The notes: a model not told the origin generated them from the letters alone. A DNA stretch of 64,000 nucleotides from Nitrospinaceae bacterium (GCA_029261595.1 JAJDAZ010000041.1:1-64000); one strand, 5' to 3'; shown: positions 19,229-29,722, counted from the first letter of the stretch. A program made the numbers and translations.

Positions 19229-19528
19229 ATTAAGATGATTATTCAGGCCCTTCTATCTCCAGGACACTCAACCCATTGGACCGGTTTATCGCGGAAAAGT
19301 TTCAAACCAATTGCAATCTGACCGTTGAATCATGATATATTGCTGGCGTCGAAGGCCCGGTTAACAAAGGGCGCCTGGCGACACTTCGTCTGCAAACCAT
19401 TCTGTCATCCCTTTTATTTACGGCCTTTATTCGACCAGCTCGGCTTCATTGAAATCGTTGAAAAGGAAACCGTTCCTTTATGATGCCCCTGCCTGGCAAA
19501 CCTGCTTAAGGATTATAATGATATCGAC

Positions 19529-19960
19529 ATGAAAAAAATAACAATATTTACGGATGGCTGTTGCAAAGGCAACCCCGGACCGGGAGGCTATGGTTGCCTC
19601 ATAAAATTCAACGGAAAAGTCAAAGAGTTGAAGGGCGGCGAAAAATCGACCACCAATAACATCATGGAACTCACCGCCGCCATCGTCGCTTTGCAATCCC
19701 TCAAAGAACCTTGTGAGGTGGATTTGACCACCGACTCCCAGTACATGAAAAAGGGAATGACGGAATGGATCAACGGCTGGATCCGCAAGGGGTGGCTCAC
19801 GGCGTCTCGCCAGCCTGTAAAAAACAAGGACCTGTGGCAGGAGCTTCACCGTTTGAGTAAGGTGCACAAAGTCAAGTGGCACTGGGTCAAGGCCCATAAC
19901 GGGCATCCCGAAAATGAACGCGCCGACGCCCTGGCTAACGAAGGGCTCAGTTTAATCTAA
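19529..19960 (+). CDS. rnhA: Ribonuclease HI
   Basis: [70 protein letters not shown]. Confidence 0.95.
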   Translation: MKKITIFTDGCCKGNPGPGGYGCLIKFNGKVKELKGGEKSTTNNIMELTAAIVALQSLKEPCEVDLTTDSQYMKKGMTEWINGWIRKGWLTASRQPVKNKDLWQELHRLSKVHKVKWHWVKAHNGHPENERADALANEGLSLI

Positions 19961-19979
19961 CCAACCGGCTTTTATAAAA

Positions 19980-21344
19980 ATGTCTGCCCCGCCTGAAGAC
20001 TCACCAAAGAAATCGGCTGTTATAAAGCGGATCGGTCTGGCCATGGGTTTATTGTCCCTCACCGCGATTTTATTCCTCATTGATTCCTGCACCACTTTTT
20101 CTCCCGCCAAGGGGGAAAGCCCGTCCCGCATTGTGCGGGATCGTGATTCGAGCCTTAAACCTTCCACCGTTCAAGAGAAAAAGGATCGCCCTGCCTTTAA
20201 AAAAGTAGACTCTCTACCGAATGCTCCGACGAGCCTCCCCCCTTCCACAGCGGGCGGGGATGTCTCAAGTCTGGCTCCTCTGGACCTGCCGATCAATGTG
20301 CAGGACGATATGGACTGGAACAGCCTGGAACGAGTCATCCAAAATCAGCTCGCTGTCATGGAGGCTCAAAATGACTTCGAACCGGTGACCCTGGAAGGTT
20401 TGAATTTAACCAGGGGGGATTTGAAAAACTCTCTCAGGTTATTTCTGGGTTTATTGAGACAAAATCTTACACCGGATGAATTCAACCACCGGGTCAGGAA
20501 AGAATTCAAGTTTTTTAAGGCCGGTCAGGGCAAAGACAAAAAATTTCTGTTCACCGGGTACTACACCCCTGTTATCCCGGCCAGCCCCGTTAAAACAGAG
20601 GAATACATCTACCCCCTGTACCGTTTGCCCGATGATTCTCCGGAGTTTAATTTCGTGAGTCACGCGCCGTCCGGCAATCCAGAAAACTTCTCCCTCACTT
20701 CCTGGAAAAATTTAACCCGCAAACAAATCGACCATCACCGGGCGCTAAAAAACAAACACCTGGAGATTGCCTGGCTGAAGGACGACCTGGAACGGTTTTT
20801 CCTGCACATTCAGGGGTCGGCCATGCTCCGGTTTCCGGACGGCAAGCTCCAGAGCGTGGGTTACGCAGGCGCCAATAATTATGGTTACCAGGGCATCGGT
20901 AAATTGATGGTGAAAGACGGCCTTCTCGGCAAAGGCCAGCGCTCCATGCAAGGCATCAAAAAATACCTGAGAAGCCATCCGGAAAAAATTCCTTATTACT
21001 TTTACCAAAACAAACGCTATATCTTTTTCACCTACAAAGACCAGGGGCCGCAGGGTTCAGGAGGTGGGGTGCTGGTTGGCGGGCGCTCGCTTGCGACCGA
21101 CAAATCGATTTATCCGGCAGGCGGGCTGGCACTCATTTTCGTCAGAAAACCCGTTCTCAATCGGGACAATAAAATAGTGCGCTGGAAACGGACCTTTCGC
21201 TTTGTGGTGGATCAGGACACCGGAAGCGATATCAAGGGACCGGGACGCGCCGATCTTTTTTTCGGCATCGGCCAGCGGCCAGGAATCATGGCGGGAAGTT
21301 TCAAGGAATGGGGTGACGTCTACTACCTGATAAAAAAGAAATAG
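19980..21344 (+). CDS. mltA: Membrane-bound lytic murein transglycosylase A family protein
   Basis: FTGYYTPVIPAS...IEIAWL..., GYAGANNYGYQGIGK, LIFVRKPVL, FRFVVDQDTGSDIKGPGRADLFFGIG. Confidence 0.9.
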   Translation: MSAPPEDSPKKSAVIKRIGLAMGLLSLTAILFLIDSCTTFSPAKGESPSRIVRDRDSSLKPSTVQEKKDRPAFKKVDSLPNAPTSLPPSTAGGDVSSLAPLDLPINVQDDMDWNSLERVIQNQLAVMEAQNDFEPVTLEGLNLTRGDLKNSLRLFLGLLRQNLTPDEFNHRVRKEFKFFKAGQGKDKKFLFTGYYTPVIPASPVKTEEYIYPLYRLPDDSPEFNFVSHAPSGNPENFSLTSWKNLTRKQIDHHRALKNKHLEIAWLKDDLERFFLHIQGSAMLRFPDGKLQSVGYAGANNYGYQGIGKLMVKDGLLGKGQRSMQGIKKYLRSHPEKIPYYFYQNKRYIFFTYKDQGPQGSGGGVLVGGRSLATDKSIYPAGGLALIFVRKPVLNRDNKIVRWKRTFRFVVDQDTGSDIKGPGRADLFFGIGQRPGIMAGSFKEWGDVYYLIKKK

Positions 21345-21437
21345 CCGACCAAGGTGACGCTGGACCCAATATTAAGGTTCGGTGGATTATGGCTGAACGA
21401 CTTCTTTTTCATTCACTTTCAGGGCCTCGCGTGGCGT

Positions 21438-21483
21438 CAGGCCCAAACTTCCTCCCCACGTAGTGGGGGGGGGGGGGGGGGGG
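21438..21483 (+). repeat. Dispersed GC-rich palindromic intergenic element (copy A) ending in G19 homopolymer
   Basis: caggcccaaacttcctCCCCACGTAGTGGGG followed by unbroken Gs at 21465-21483; related to copies at 23378-23447 and 38057-38146. Confidence 0.6.
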
Positions 21484-22029
21484 TTACATCGGTTCGCTGT
21501 ACAGGGAAACCAGCCGCTTGTCGATAAAATCAAACCGCTCGGACCGCACATTGAACTGTTCTTTTTCCGGGTCGCCGCTGACTGCTGAAAAGTCCATGTT
21601 CTTGAGATTCCTTCGAATCATGCTGGCAAACGTGATGGTCTCGGGCTTCTCCTCGATTTCCAGATATTCCACCGCACGAAGAAACGTCGAACCGGTGCTG
21701 GCAATGTCGTCGACAATCAACCAGTGCGTATCTTTTGGGTACACGGGCATTTCCATTTGCGCAGAGTCGATTCTCTTTTTCGGCATGATATGAAAAGGCA
21801 ATCCCATCAATTTTGACAATTGAAAACCGATCCTGATTCCCTGGGTCTCACATCCTATCACCACATTGAATTTCCCGTGTTCTGCCTGCCAGGTTTTCAG
21901 TTTGTGGTGGAGCATTTCGCAGTAAGCTTCGTTCATCGCATCGGACAATAATTCATATTCATAGGTGTAATTCGACTTTACGCCATTGCTCAAGACAAAC
22001 ACACCATCCTTAATGATTCTCGAAAACAC
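21484..22029 (-). CDS. Type I phosphoribosyltransferase (orotate-phosphoribosyltransferase-like)
   Basis: PRPP-loop motif WLIVDDIASTGSTFLRAVE. Confidence 0.8.
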   Translation of the reverse strand: MFSRIIKDGVFVLSNGVKSNYTYEYELLSDAMNEAYCEMLHHKLKTWQAEHGKFNVVIGCETQGIRIGFQLSKLMGLPFHIMPKKRIDSAQMEMPVYPKDTHWLIVDDIASTGSTFLRAVEYLEIEEKPETITFASMIRRNLKNMDFSAVSGDPEKEQFNVRSERFDFIDKRLVSLYSEPM

Positions 22030-22089
22030 GTACCGTTCTCCTTACAGGTTGGACAAACCTTCGTCCCATGGATCAAACATATTTTAAAT

Positions 22090-22788
22090 TCACAGCGAGT
22101 TTCTGGACGGCCCCGTACCCTCCGGCCAGCCATATCTTCCCACAAGAGGAACAAATTTGCAGTACCCAATTTCCTGGGACGTGGTGCGGCCATTTTCCCG
22201 GGTCAAAATAGTCATGCTCTGTTTGTCCAGCCCTCCCACCGGCACGACCAGCCGCCCCCCTTCTCCCAGTTGATCGACCAGCATTTTGGGAATCTCCTGG
22301 GTGGATGCGGTGATGAGAATCACATCGAACGGCGCCTGATCCGGCCAGCCATAAGTCCCGTCAAACACCTTGAACACGATATTCATATAATTCAATCGCT
22401 CCAAAAGACTTTGCGCCTTCAAGCCCAGGGAGCGTATCCGCTCAATGGTAAAAACCTGGCCGGCCAGTTCCGCGAGCAGGGCCGTCTGATATCCGGAACC
22501 GGTGCCGATTTCCAACACCCGGTCGGTGTCTTTCAGGTTTAAAGCCTCGGTCATGGCGGCCACGATATAAGGTTGCGAAATGGTCTGGTTGTCGCCGATG
22601 GGCAACGGAAAATCACCATAAGCCTTGTGCTGAAATGTTTCATGCACAAACATATGCCGCGGGATCCGGTTCATCGCTTCCATGATTCTTAAATCTTTCA
22701 CACCCCGATCCACTAACTGCTCTTCGACCATCTTTCTCCTTTGACCGGAAAAAGATGTTATCGCCCGGTCAGCAGGATTCATCCGCAC
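22090..22788 (-). CDS. pcm: Protein-L-isoaspartate O-methyltransferase
   Basis: PRHMFVHETFQHKAYGDFPLPIGDNQTISQPYIVAAMTEAL; VLEIGTGSGYQTALLAEL. Confidence 0.95.
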   Translation of the reverse strand: MRMNPADRAITSFSGQRRKMVEEQLVDRGVKDLRIMEAMNRIPRHMFVHETFQHKAYGDFPLPIGDNQTISQPYIVAAMTEALNLKDTDRVLEIGTGSGYQTALLAELAGQVFTIERIRSLGLKAQSLLERLNYMNIVFKVFDGTYGWPDQAPFDVILITASTQEIPKMLVDQLGEGGRLVVPVGGLDKQSMTILTRENGRTTSQEIGYCKFVPLVGRYGWPEGTGPSRNSL

Positions 22789-22894
22789 ATCCTCTCATAA
22801 CCAATTCATTTCTTTGGACTTTTTCCATTAACAGTGATACAAATAAGGCCATCAATAAAAGTATAAACGTTGCGCTTTGAAACTTTCAGGATTG

Positions 22895-22943
22895 AAGCCC
22901 CGAACAAGCCGTTTTAAAACGGGCTCCGCCGTTTCGGGTTTTA
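22895..22943. terminator. Possible nested hairpin/terminator
   Basis: AGCCCCGAAcaagCCGTTTTAAAACGGgctccgccGTTTCGGGTTTT: nested inverted repeats followed by T-run. Confidence 0.35.
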
Positions 22944-23017
22944 TATGATCCACTTAAGGTGCGAACGTTTCCTTAAAAGGTTTTCGATCAATGGATGAAA
23001 AGCAGGCTCCGAAAATT

Positions 23018-23359
23018 TTAGTGCAGGGGGGTGAACCTTCGGGAATTTGGCGCTTCGTGCGGGGACTTGGGAAAAAAACCGGACCCACCCTGGGACTCTG
23101 GCAACGAGTTCAGTTTTTTGGGATTCTGGTAAAAAACCAATTCCCAGCAATCTTCCCATCCATCGTATTTCAGAAGGTAAATATTGTCATCATCGGCTTT
23201 GACTTTGAAATAACTCGTGCCTTCGCCATACCACCGGTCGACGATGTCTACGACTTCGTAGCGACGATCGATGAGGTTGAAGGCGATCGGCCTCTCGTTA
23301 AGCTTATAGCCTGACAAGCATTCCACCTTAATCATGCGGGTATGGTATGCCGAACTCAT
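23018..23359 (-). CDS. Uncharacterised small protein (DUF6504-like central region)
   Basis: NLIDRRYEVVDIVDRWYGEGTSYFKVKADDDNIYLLKYDGWEDCWELVFY; C-terminal tail looks unrelated. Confidence 0.5.
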   Translation of the reverse strand: MSSAYHTRMIKVECLSGYKLNERPIAFNLIDRRYEVVDIVDRWYGEGTSYFKVKADDDNIYLLKYDGWEDCWELVFYQNPKKLNSLPESQGGSGFFPKSPHEAPNSRRFTPLH

Positions 23360-23377
23360 AAAAAAGTAAACGTTTTT

Positions 23378-23447
23378 CTCCCGCCCCGTTACACGGGGAA
23401 AAAAGTTTGGGCTCCGCTCACTTTACCCCTACGGGGCATGAAGGCAA
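23378..23447 (-). repeat. Dispersed GC-rich palindromic intergenic element (copy B)
   Basis: CCCCGTTACACGGGG (revcomp of copy C core), GTTTGGGC (revcomp of GCCCAAAC in copy A), and GGGGCATGAAGGCAA shared with copy C. Confidence 0.55.
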
Positions 23448-23509
23448 AGGTCGAATATCACATGTTCACGAGCCCCGGGAATCTTTCTAGAAAAACATCA
23501 GGATAAAAA

Positions 23510-24415
23510 ATGCAGGAACCCAACTTAAAAAATATTGAGAAACATCTCGGTGAACTGGTTCGTGAGCGCAACCTGTTCACCACACCGGACCAGCTGGCGA
23601 CCGCCGGGGAATACATCCACCAGCAAATGCTGTCCTTGAACCTGTCGGTGAGTGAGGAAACCGTTCCCTTTGAAGGCAAGCAATCTAAAAACATTCTGGG
23701 GCTCAAAAAAGGCGCCGACCCGTCGGCAGGCACCTTCGTTCTGGCGGCGCATTACGATACGGTGGAAGGCTCACCGGGGGCCGATGACAATGCCAGCGCC
23801 GTTTCCGCTCTTCTTGAAACCGCGCGTTGCCTGGAAGCTTTGCAATTTGAAAAGTCACTTCTTTTTGCTGCATTCACTTTGGAAGAATACGGTTTCGTGG
23901 GAAGCCATCACTTTCTTGAACAGAGGCAAAACGAGGGTGAGCGTTTCTCAGGCATGATCTCGCTTGAAATGTTGGGTTTTTGTAGCCATGAAGCCGGGTC
24001 GCAGAATTACCCTCCCTACGTAGACGCCAGCCAATACCCGGATTCGGGGGATTTCATCGCCGTCGTGGGCAACGAACCCTCCGCAACCCTGGCCCATTCC
24101 CTGGCCGATACGATGGACCGGGCCGTTCCTCCCCTTGCGGTGGAAAAACTGGTGGTGCCGGGTCGCGGGGATCAGTTTCGCGAGGTGACCCTGAGCGATC
24201 ATTTCCCGTTCTGGGAAAATAACATTCCCGCAGTCATGGTCACGGACACGGCATTTCTCAGAAACCCGAATTACCATCAACCTTCGGACACGCTCGACAC
24301 GCTGGACATCGAGTTCATCGGCCAGGTAACGGCAGGCATCTGCAGATTTTTGGAAGCGCATTTAGGGACGCGCCATAAAAAGCAATCGCAACAGGGCGCC
24401 AATCCCTTAACCTGA
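23510..24415 (+). CDS. M28-family zinc metallopeptidase
   Basis: VLAAHYDTVEGSPGADDNASAVSALLETAR; FAAFTLEEYGFVGSHHF; SDHFPFWENNIPAVMVTDTAFLRNPNYHQPSDT. Confidence 0.92.
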   Translation: MQEPNLKNIEKHLGELVRERNLFTTPDQLATAGEYIHQQMLSLNLSVSEETVPFEGKQSKNILGLKKGADPSAGTFVLAAHYDTVEGSPGADDNASAVSALLETARCLEALQFEKSLLFAAFTLEEYGFVGSHHFLEQRQNEGERFSGMISLEMLGFCSHEAGSQNYPPYVDASQYPDSGDFIAVVGNEPSATLAHSLADTMDRAVPPLAVEKLVVPGRGDQFREVTLSDHFPFWENNIPAVMVTDTAFLRNPNYHQPSDTLDTLDIEFIGQVTAGICRFLEAHLGTRHKKQSQQGANPLT

Positions 24416-24432
24416 CAAACTTATTTTAGGGC

Positions 24433-27400
24433 ATGAATCAGGATCAGGTCGATATGAACGAGTTCATACATCCCAGCCAGCACTTAGAGCTTCCAAATAC
24501 GGGAGAGCCGCCTCCACTTGAAAAAACGCCCCCTGAAGAACCCAAACCCAAAGAGAAAAAAAAGCGCTCCTGGCTGAAACGATTGTTTCTTTTTATCACT
24601 TACGGATTGCTTTTTTTCATCGTCCTTCTGGTCGGTGCGGGAGTCGTCTTGTCCTATTACTTTCCTTCGGAACGTCTGAGACCCGTCGCCGAAGAAAAGC
24701 TGACCGAGTTTTTAAAAGTTCCTGTATCGATCGGGTCTTTGGACTTGAGCCTGCTTCGCGGAGTGAATATTTCCCGTTTGACGCTGGGCGAGAACCAACC
24801 CATTTTTGACGTTCAAAATATCATTCTGGATTACGACCTGACAGAGCTCATGCAGGGACGCTTCGTGATCAATCAGGTGCTCGTTGACGAACCTAAACTG
24901 AATCTTATTTCGGAAAACGGGGTCTGGAACTTCCAGCCACTTCTGGAACTGGGAGGCTCTGAAGAGGCACCGCCTCCCGAAAAGCCTTCGGAAGGCCTTC
25001 CCATCATCCCCCTGGCCGTGGACTTGAGGGAATTCGCCATTCGCAATATCCAGGTGAACCTAGACATGGATGGAGAAACGACCAGCCAGCTGGAAGGGTT
25101 GAGTCTTGAGGCGCGCGGCAAAATCAACCGCGAGGAAATCGATGTGGCCCTCAATACGACCATGGGTCCGCCTGCAAAAGGCGAGCACAACCTGGAATTT
25201 TTTTCCAGTCAGGGAGAAGGCATCGACGTTAAAACCCTTTCTTTTATGGATATAAAAGTCAGCACCCAGGATTTAAACAACATCCGGCTTTCGGGGGTCC
25301 TGCGGTTAAATAATAATCAGTTTCATGTGGGAACCCCTCTGCCTTCGCCGGACCTGTCCACGGTAATCGACCTCACCGCCATCCTTCAGGGCCAGGGGGT
25401 GAACATTCAGAGACTGACCTTGAACATCGGTGAGAATAACCGGGTGGACCTTTCCGGCTCCGCGACGCAAATCGCCAAGGACCCGCGTTTCGACATCAAG
25501 CTCAACGAGGCGGCGTTCAACATTGAAGACCTCGTCGCCTGGGCGGGGAAGATGATTCCGGATATCAAAGCCAGCGGGAATCTTCAGGTCACAAACGTGC
25601 AGGTTAAAGGCCACATGCCTGGGTTCCAACCTGAGGATATCGAAGTGGTGAGCGCGAAGGTTGGCATCAAGGATCTTTCCGCTCAATACCCGGCGCTCTC
25701 AGCTGACTTAAAAGGGGTCGATTTGGATATCGACCTTGCCAACGTGCAATTAAAAAACAGCGTCCCTGAAAATGTCGACGGAACCCTCCGGCTCACAATG
25801 GATCGAGGTCAAGCTCAGGATTTTAAAATTAAGGATTTAATTCAGGATCTAAAATTCAATGCCAAAGGCTCAAACCTCACCGATGTCTCCCTGATTTTTT
25901 CTACAGCATTTGATGAAGCGGAGTTCTCATCCCCTGAACTGGGAGCAATAAAAACCGGCCTCGACCTGAAGGGTTCCTTAGGCGCTAATATTGATTCCGG
26001 AGACATTCAATTCTTCAAAGCAGATTATTCTTTAGGGTCGGCCGCTATTGGAAAACTAAAAGCAAACGCAACCAATTTTGGCAAATCCTCGTTTCATCTC
26101 GAGCAGGATCTTAATATCAAACTGTCACCCTTGCGCTCACTCATCCCGAAAAAAATACTGCAAACCATTGACGGTTACCCCACAGCAGGGGAAACCACAG
26201 TGCATTCCACCGTACAAGGGCGGCTGGATAAAAATTTCAAGCCCGTTCAGGCTCTCCTGAATACCCGGATCAAACTTAAGGACATAGACACGCAATTAAA
26301 AAATCCTCCCGCCGAGGTAAAACAGGTATCCGCGACGATTTCTTTTCCTCTGGATTATCTGCCTGACCGAGGCGTCAAAATTCCCCGCCTTGATTTGGAC
26401 GCCAGGTTCAAGAACGTGAAAGCTTTGGACAAGTGGGAACTGGGCGCAGGTTCCATCAATACCCAGTTGACCATGGGCGGTTATTACCCCTTGACCGGGG
26501 GAGCCAAATTTAAGATCCCGATAACCAACAAAACCACCATCAAACTGGATCGCGTGGCGTCCAGCGAACCTAAGCTTGTTGTGAGCGGTCTTGATATCGC
26601 CACCTCTTTAAAAACCGATTTGAACGGGCAGGACCCTGAAAATATCGAGTTGCAGGGAAAGGTCCAGGTGCTGGATGTCGAAGGGGTGAAAGAAGTGAAA
26701 ACCGGAAAAATCGAGACCACCTTCGCCGTGGATGTCAACGATCTTTCACTGACCCAAACCAAGGTCGATTTTGATCTTCAAGTAGACGCGCCGTCGCCTG
26801 GAAAGTTAAACGGTGAAATTCCCATCGGGCCGATCACCTTCTCCAGCCGGTCCAGGCAAAATCTGAAAACAGGCGACATTGAAATCGATCGGGCCACCCT
26901 CAATGCGCCTTCCATGCTCAACCTCGACCTCACGGCCCATCTCAAAAACTGGGGGAAAACATTTGTTGTCGATACCCAGGTCACTGACACCCAGCTCGCC
27001 GCCCTGTGGGGGAAAGTGCCTCAGGCTCTGCGCACCGACATGAAAGACCTGGACATTGCAGGCGCGGTCAACTTCGCACTCAAGGCCCATGGCTCTATCC
27101 CGGAAAAAATAGAGATGAAAAAATCCTCCCTGCCTATCGTGGCTGAAGCTGGCTTTGATTTGGCTGACGCGTCTATCAACTGGCCCAGCCAGGGCATTGC
27201 CGTTGACAAACTGAGCACCAAAGCCCAAATGGACTTTAAGGAAGGTTCGGGGGGAGTCTCAGGAAATTTTGCGATTGCAAAATTGTTTCTGAAAAACGTG
27301 CTGGGCGAGGAGTGGCTGAACCCGCAATTTGATTTCAATTATGTGCTCGAAGACTTCAACAAATTCACGATCGCGGAACATGATTTTTCCATCAAAAAAT

Positions 27401-28533
27401 ATGGTGTCCACCATTCACTGTCAGGACAGGTCGATGGCTTGCGACCCTTCCTCACAGGCAAGGTTCCGATAAAGGCTCAGGAGTTGACCCGCCATTTGGA
27501 TATTTCACTTTCCACCAGCAATAAACTGGAAATCCAGAAAGCGATTAATGAAGGCACCCGACAATTTTTAGAAGGCATTCAGGCCAGCGGAGCCCTGATG
27601 GCTGATCTGGCCCTAAAAATTGCCCCCGATAAAATGATCGCCTTAGACGGCAAGGTCGCATTCGACCAATTCAACGCCCAGATGGGAGAGGGTGTTCAGC
27701 TAACCAACCTGACTGGCCGGTTTCCGTTTAACAAAACCCTGTTTCTCGACCGCAGTCTGGTGCAGCCTTTGGATAAATCCTTCCTGGCGTCCCGCAAAGG
27801 ATTTTTCACCCAGCTTCGGGGTTTCTCGCAGCATAAAAATAACCTGACCATAATGGATGTGCAGGTCGGCGGTCAGCAGGTGTCTAACATCGCCCTGGAC
27901 CTGCTGTATAAAAACAACCGGTTGATGGCGGAGAAATTCCTGTTCGATATTCTGGACGGGTCGGTGGCGGGAAATTTATTCGTCATTCCCACCGAGGAAG
28001 GCCCGGAGCTCAGTTTTTCCACCGAATTTGCCGGGCTCAATCTAGGGGCACTGATCGGCCGGGCCAAAAGCACGGAAAAAACCGAATCAGAAATCGACGG
28101 CAACCTGCAACTTGGGGTCAAGTTGAAGCAGGGCCAGGCCACCGAGCCGATTTCGCTCGATCAAATTGTCGCCAATATAGCCGTCACCCGCATCGGCGCG
28201 GAAACCCTGGACCGCTTTCTATTGTTTCTAGACCCGGAGGAAAGCAAACCCGCCATCGTGGACACCCGCGCCAAGTTGAAACTGGCTTCGCCGCACCGAA
28301 TTGTCATCACGGTGGAAAACGGCAACCTGAACGTCTCTGCGTGGTTGAAAAATAAAATCCTGGGAGATATCATACAGGCGCCGGAATTGAAGCGGGTGCC
28401 GATCACCAGTCTCAAGGAATTCCGCAATTTAACCGGCCAGTTGAAAACCCTCACCGGCCTTAGGGACGCTCTGGGTTATCTGGCCGCCAGGGGAATCGAG
28501 TTCACCGAGGATGGCGAAATCCTGCTTTACTGA
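24433..28533 (+). CDS. AsmA-family large envelope protein (1366 aa)
   Basis: Single N-terminal TM (RLFLFITYGLLFFIVLLVGAGVVLSYY) followed by AsmA-like beta-repeat sequence, C-terminal DGNLQLGVKLKQG / NGNLNVSAWLKN. Confidence 0.75.
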   Translation: MNQDQVDMNEFIHPSQHLELPNTGEPPPLEKTPPEEPKPKEKKKRSWLKRLFLFITYGLLFFIVLLVGAGVVLSYYFPSERLRPVAEEKLTEFLKVPVSIGSLDLSLLRGVNISRLTLGENQPIFDVQNIILDYDLTELMQGRFVINQVLVDEPKLNLISENGVWNFQPLLELGGSEEAPPPEKPSEGLPIIPLAVDLREFAIRNIQVNLDMDGETTSQLEGLSLEARGKINREEIDVALNTTMGPPAKGEHNLEFFSSQGEGIDVKTLSFMDIKVSTQDLNNIRLSGVLRLNNNQFHVGTPLPSPDLSTVIDLTAILQGQGVNIQRLTLNIGENNRVDLSGSATQIAKDPRFDIKLNEAAFNIEDLVAWAGKMIPDIKASGNLQVTNVQVKGHMPGFQPEDIEVVSAKVGIKDLSAQYPALSADLKGVDLDIDLANVQLKNSVPENVDGTLRLTMDRGQAQDFKIKDLIQDLKFNAKGSNLTDVSLIFSTAFDEAEFSSPELGAIKTGLDLKGSLGANIDSGDIQFFKADYSLGSAAIGKLKANATNFGKSSFHLEQDLNIKLSPLRSLIPKKILQTIDGYPTAGETTVHSTVQGRLDKNFKPVQALLNTRIKLKDIDTQLKNPPAEVKQVSATISFPLDYLPDRGVKIPRLDLDARFKNVKALDKWELGAGSINTQLTMGGYYPLTGGAKFKIPITNKTTIKLDRVASSEPKLVVSGLDIATSLKTDLNGQDPENIELQGKVQVLDVEGVKEVKTGKIETTFAVDVNDLSLTQTKVDFDLQVDAPSPGKLNGEIPIGPITFSSRSRQNLKTGDIEIDRATLNAPSMLNLDLTAHLKNWGKTFVVDTQVTDTQLAALWGKVPQALRTDMKDLDIAGAVNFALKAHGSIPEKIEMKKSSLPIVAEAGFDLADASINWPSQGIAVDKLSTKAQMDFKEGSGGVSGNFAIAKLFLKNVLGEEWLNPQFDFNYVLEDFNKFTIAEHDFSIKKYGVHHSLSGQVDGLRPFLTGKVPIKAQELTRHLDISLSTSNKLEIQKAINEGTRQFLEGIQASGALMADLALKIAPDKMIALDGKVAFDQFNAQMGEGVQLTNLTGRFPFNKTLFLDRSLVQPLDKSFLASRKGFFTQLRGFSQHKNNLTIMDVQVGGQQVSNIALDLLYKNNRLMAEKFLFDILDGSVAGNLFVIPTEEGPELSFSTEFAGLNLGALIGRAKSTEKTESEIDGNLQLGVKLKQGQATEPISLDQIVANIAVTRIGAETLDRFLLFLDPEESKPAIVDTRAKLKLASPHRIVITVENGNLNVSAWLKNKILGDIIQAPELKRVPITSLKEFRNLTGQLKTLTGLRDALGYLAARGIEFTEDGEILLY

Positions 28534-28660
28534 CCCTTTCAGAATCCTGTATCTTCTTCCGGGCAGGTCCATTTATTGACAATGCCATTTGAGTTTGCTA
28601 GCGTACCTCAATTGCGTATGAATTTAACTTTCAATCATTTTTTTAATAAATAAAAATATT

Positions 28661-29716
28661 ATGGCTTGGGACGACCTGCACGAACAAAGACCCCCTGATG
28701 ATCCCTTCAAAGGAGGCGGCGGAGGCCCCCCAGGAGGGGGAGGTGGAAAGCCTCCTTTTGATATTCCACAACTCAACCTGCCAAAATTCAAACCTTCCAT
28801 GTTTATTGGAATCATCATCCTTTTGTTGCTGGTTTGGATTCTGCCGGGCACGTTTTATTTTGTCGAACCGGACGAAGAAGGCGTTGTCACCACTTTTGGA
28901 AAATTCAGCCACACCACAGGACCGGGGGTGCATTTCAAGTTCCCTTCGCCGATACAACATTCCGCCACCCCTAAAATCCGTCAAATCCGACGGGCGGAGA
29001 TCGGCTTTCGCGCCAACGCTTCGGGACAAATTCAAAGGGTGCCTGCGGAATCACTGATGCTGACCGGCGATCAAAATATCGTCGACATCAATCTGGTGGT
29101 GCAATACCGGATTACCGACTCGGTGGCCTACCTGTTCAACATCAGACGGCCTCATAAAATGGTACGTGACGCCGCCGAAACGGTCATTCGCGGGATCACC
29201 GGCAGTCGCAACATTGATGAAGCCCTGACCACCGGAAAAGCGGATATCCAGATCACTTCAAGAGAACAGATACAAAGCCTTTTGGATACCTTCCAGGCGG
29301 GAATCCAGGTGGTCACGGTTCAGCTTCAAGGCGTGAACCCGCCGGAGCAGGTGGCCGGCGCCTTTAAGGACGTTGTCAGCGCCCGCGAAGATAAGGAGCG
29401 GATGATCAATGAAGCGCAGGGTTACAGAAACGCCGTGATTCCAGAAGCGCGTGGTCAGGCGGCACAAATCCTCCGGGAAGCGGAAGCTTATCGGGAACAA
29501 AAAATCAAACGGGCGGAAGGTGACGTGATGCGTTTTCTTTCGCAATACGAAGAGTACAAAAAAGCTCCCGACATCACCCGCAAGCGGATTTACCTGGAAA
29601 CCATGGAAGAAATTTTGCCAACCGTTGATAAATTTGTCATGGGCGACCAGAACCAGGGAGTATTGCCCATTCTACCTTTGTCTAAAAATCCGATTTTACC
29701 GGGTTCAAATAAATAA
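28661..29716 (+). CDS. hflK: HflK-type membrane protease modulator (SPFH/prohibitin)
   Basis: Gly-rich N-terminus, FYFVEPDEEGVVTTFGKFSHTTGPGVHFKFPSPIQ, EQVAGAFKDVVSAREDKERMINEAQGYRN. Confidence 0.93.
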   Translation: MAWDDLHEQRPPDDPFKGGGGGPPGGGGGKPPFDIPQLNLPKFKPSMFIGIIILLLLVWILPGTFYFVEPDEEGVVTTFGKFSHTTGPGVHFKFPSPIQHSATPKIRQIRRAEIGFRANASGQIQRVPAESLMLTGDQNIVDINLVVQYRITDSVAYLFNIRRPHKMVRDAAETVIRGITGSRNIDEALTTGKADIQITSREQIQSLLDTFQAGIQVVTVQLQGVNPPEQVAGAFKDVVSAREDKERMINEAQGYRNAVIPEARGQAAQILREAEAYREQKIKRAEGDVMRFLSQYEEYKKAPDITRKRIYLETMEEILPTVDKFVMGDQNQGVLPILPLSKNPILPGSNK

Positions 29717-29722
29717 AAAACT

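Noticed and set aside
28698-29057. Alternative-frame ORF overlapping the start of hflK
   Set aside because: The hflK frame has full family match including the Gly-rich N-terminus; the alternative lacks any signal.
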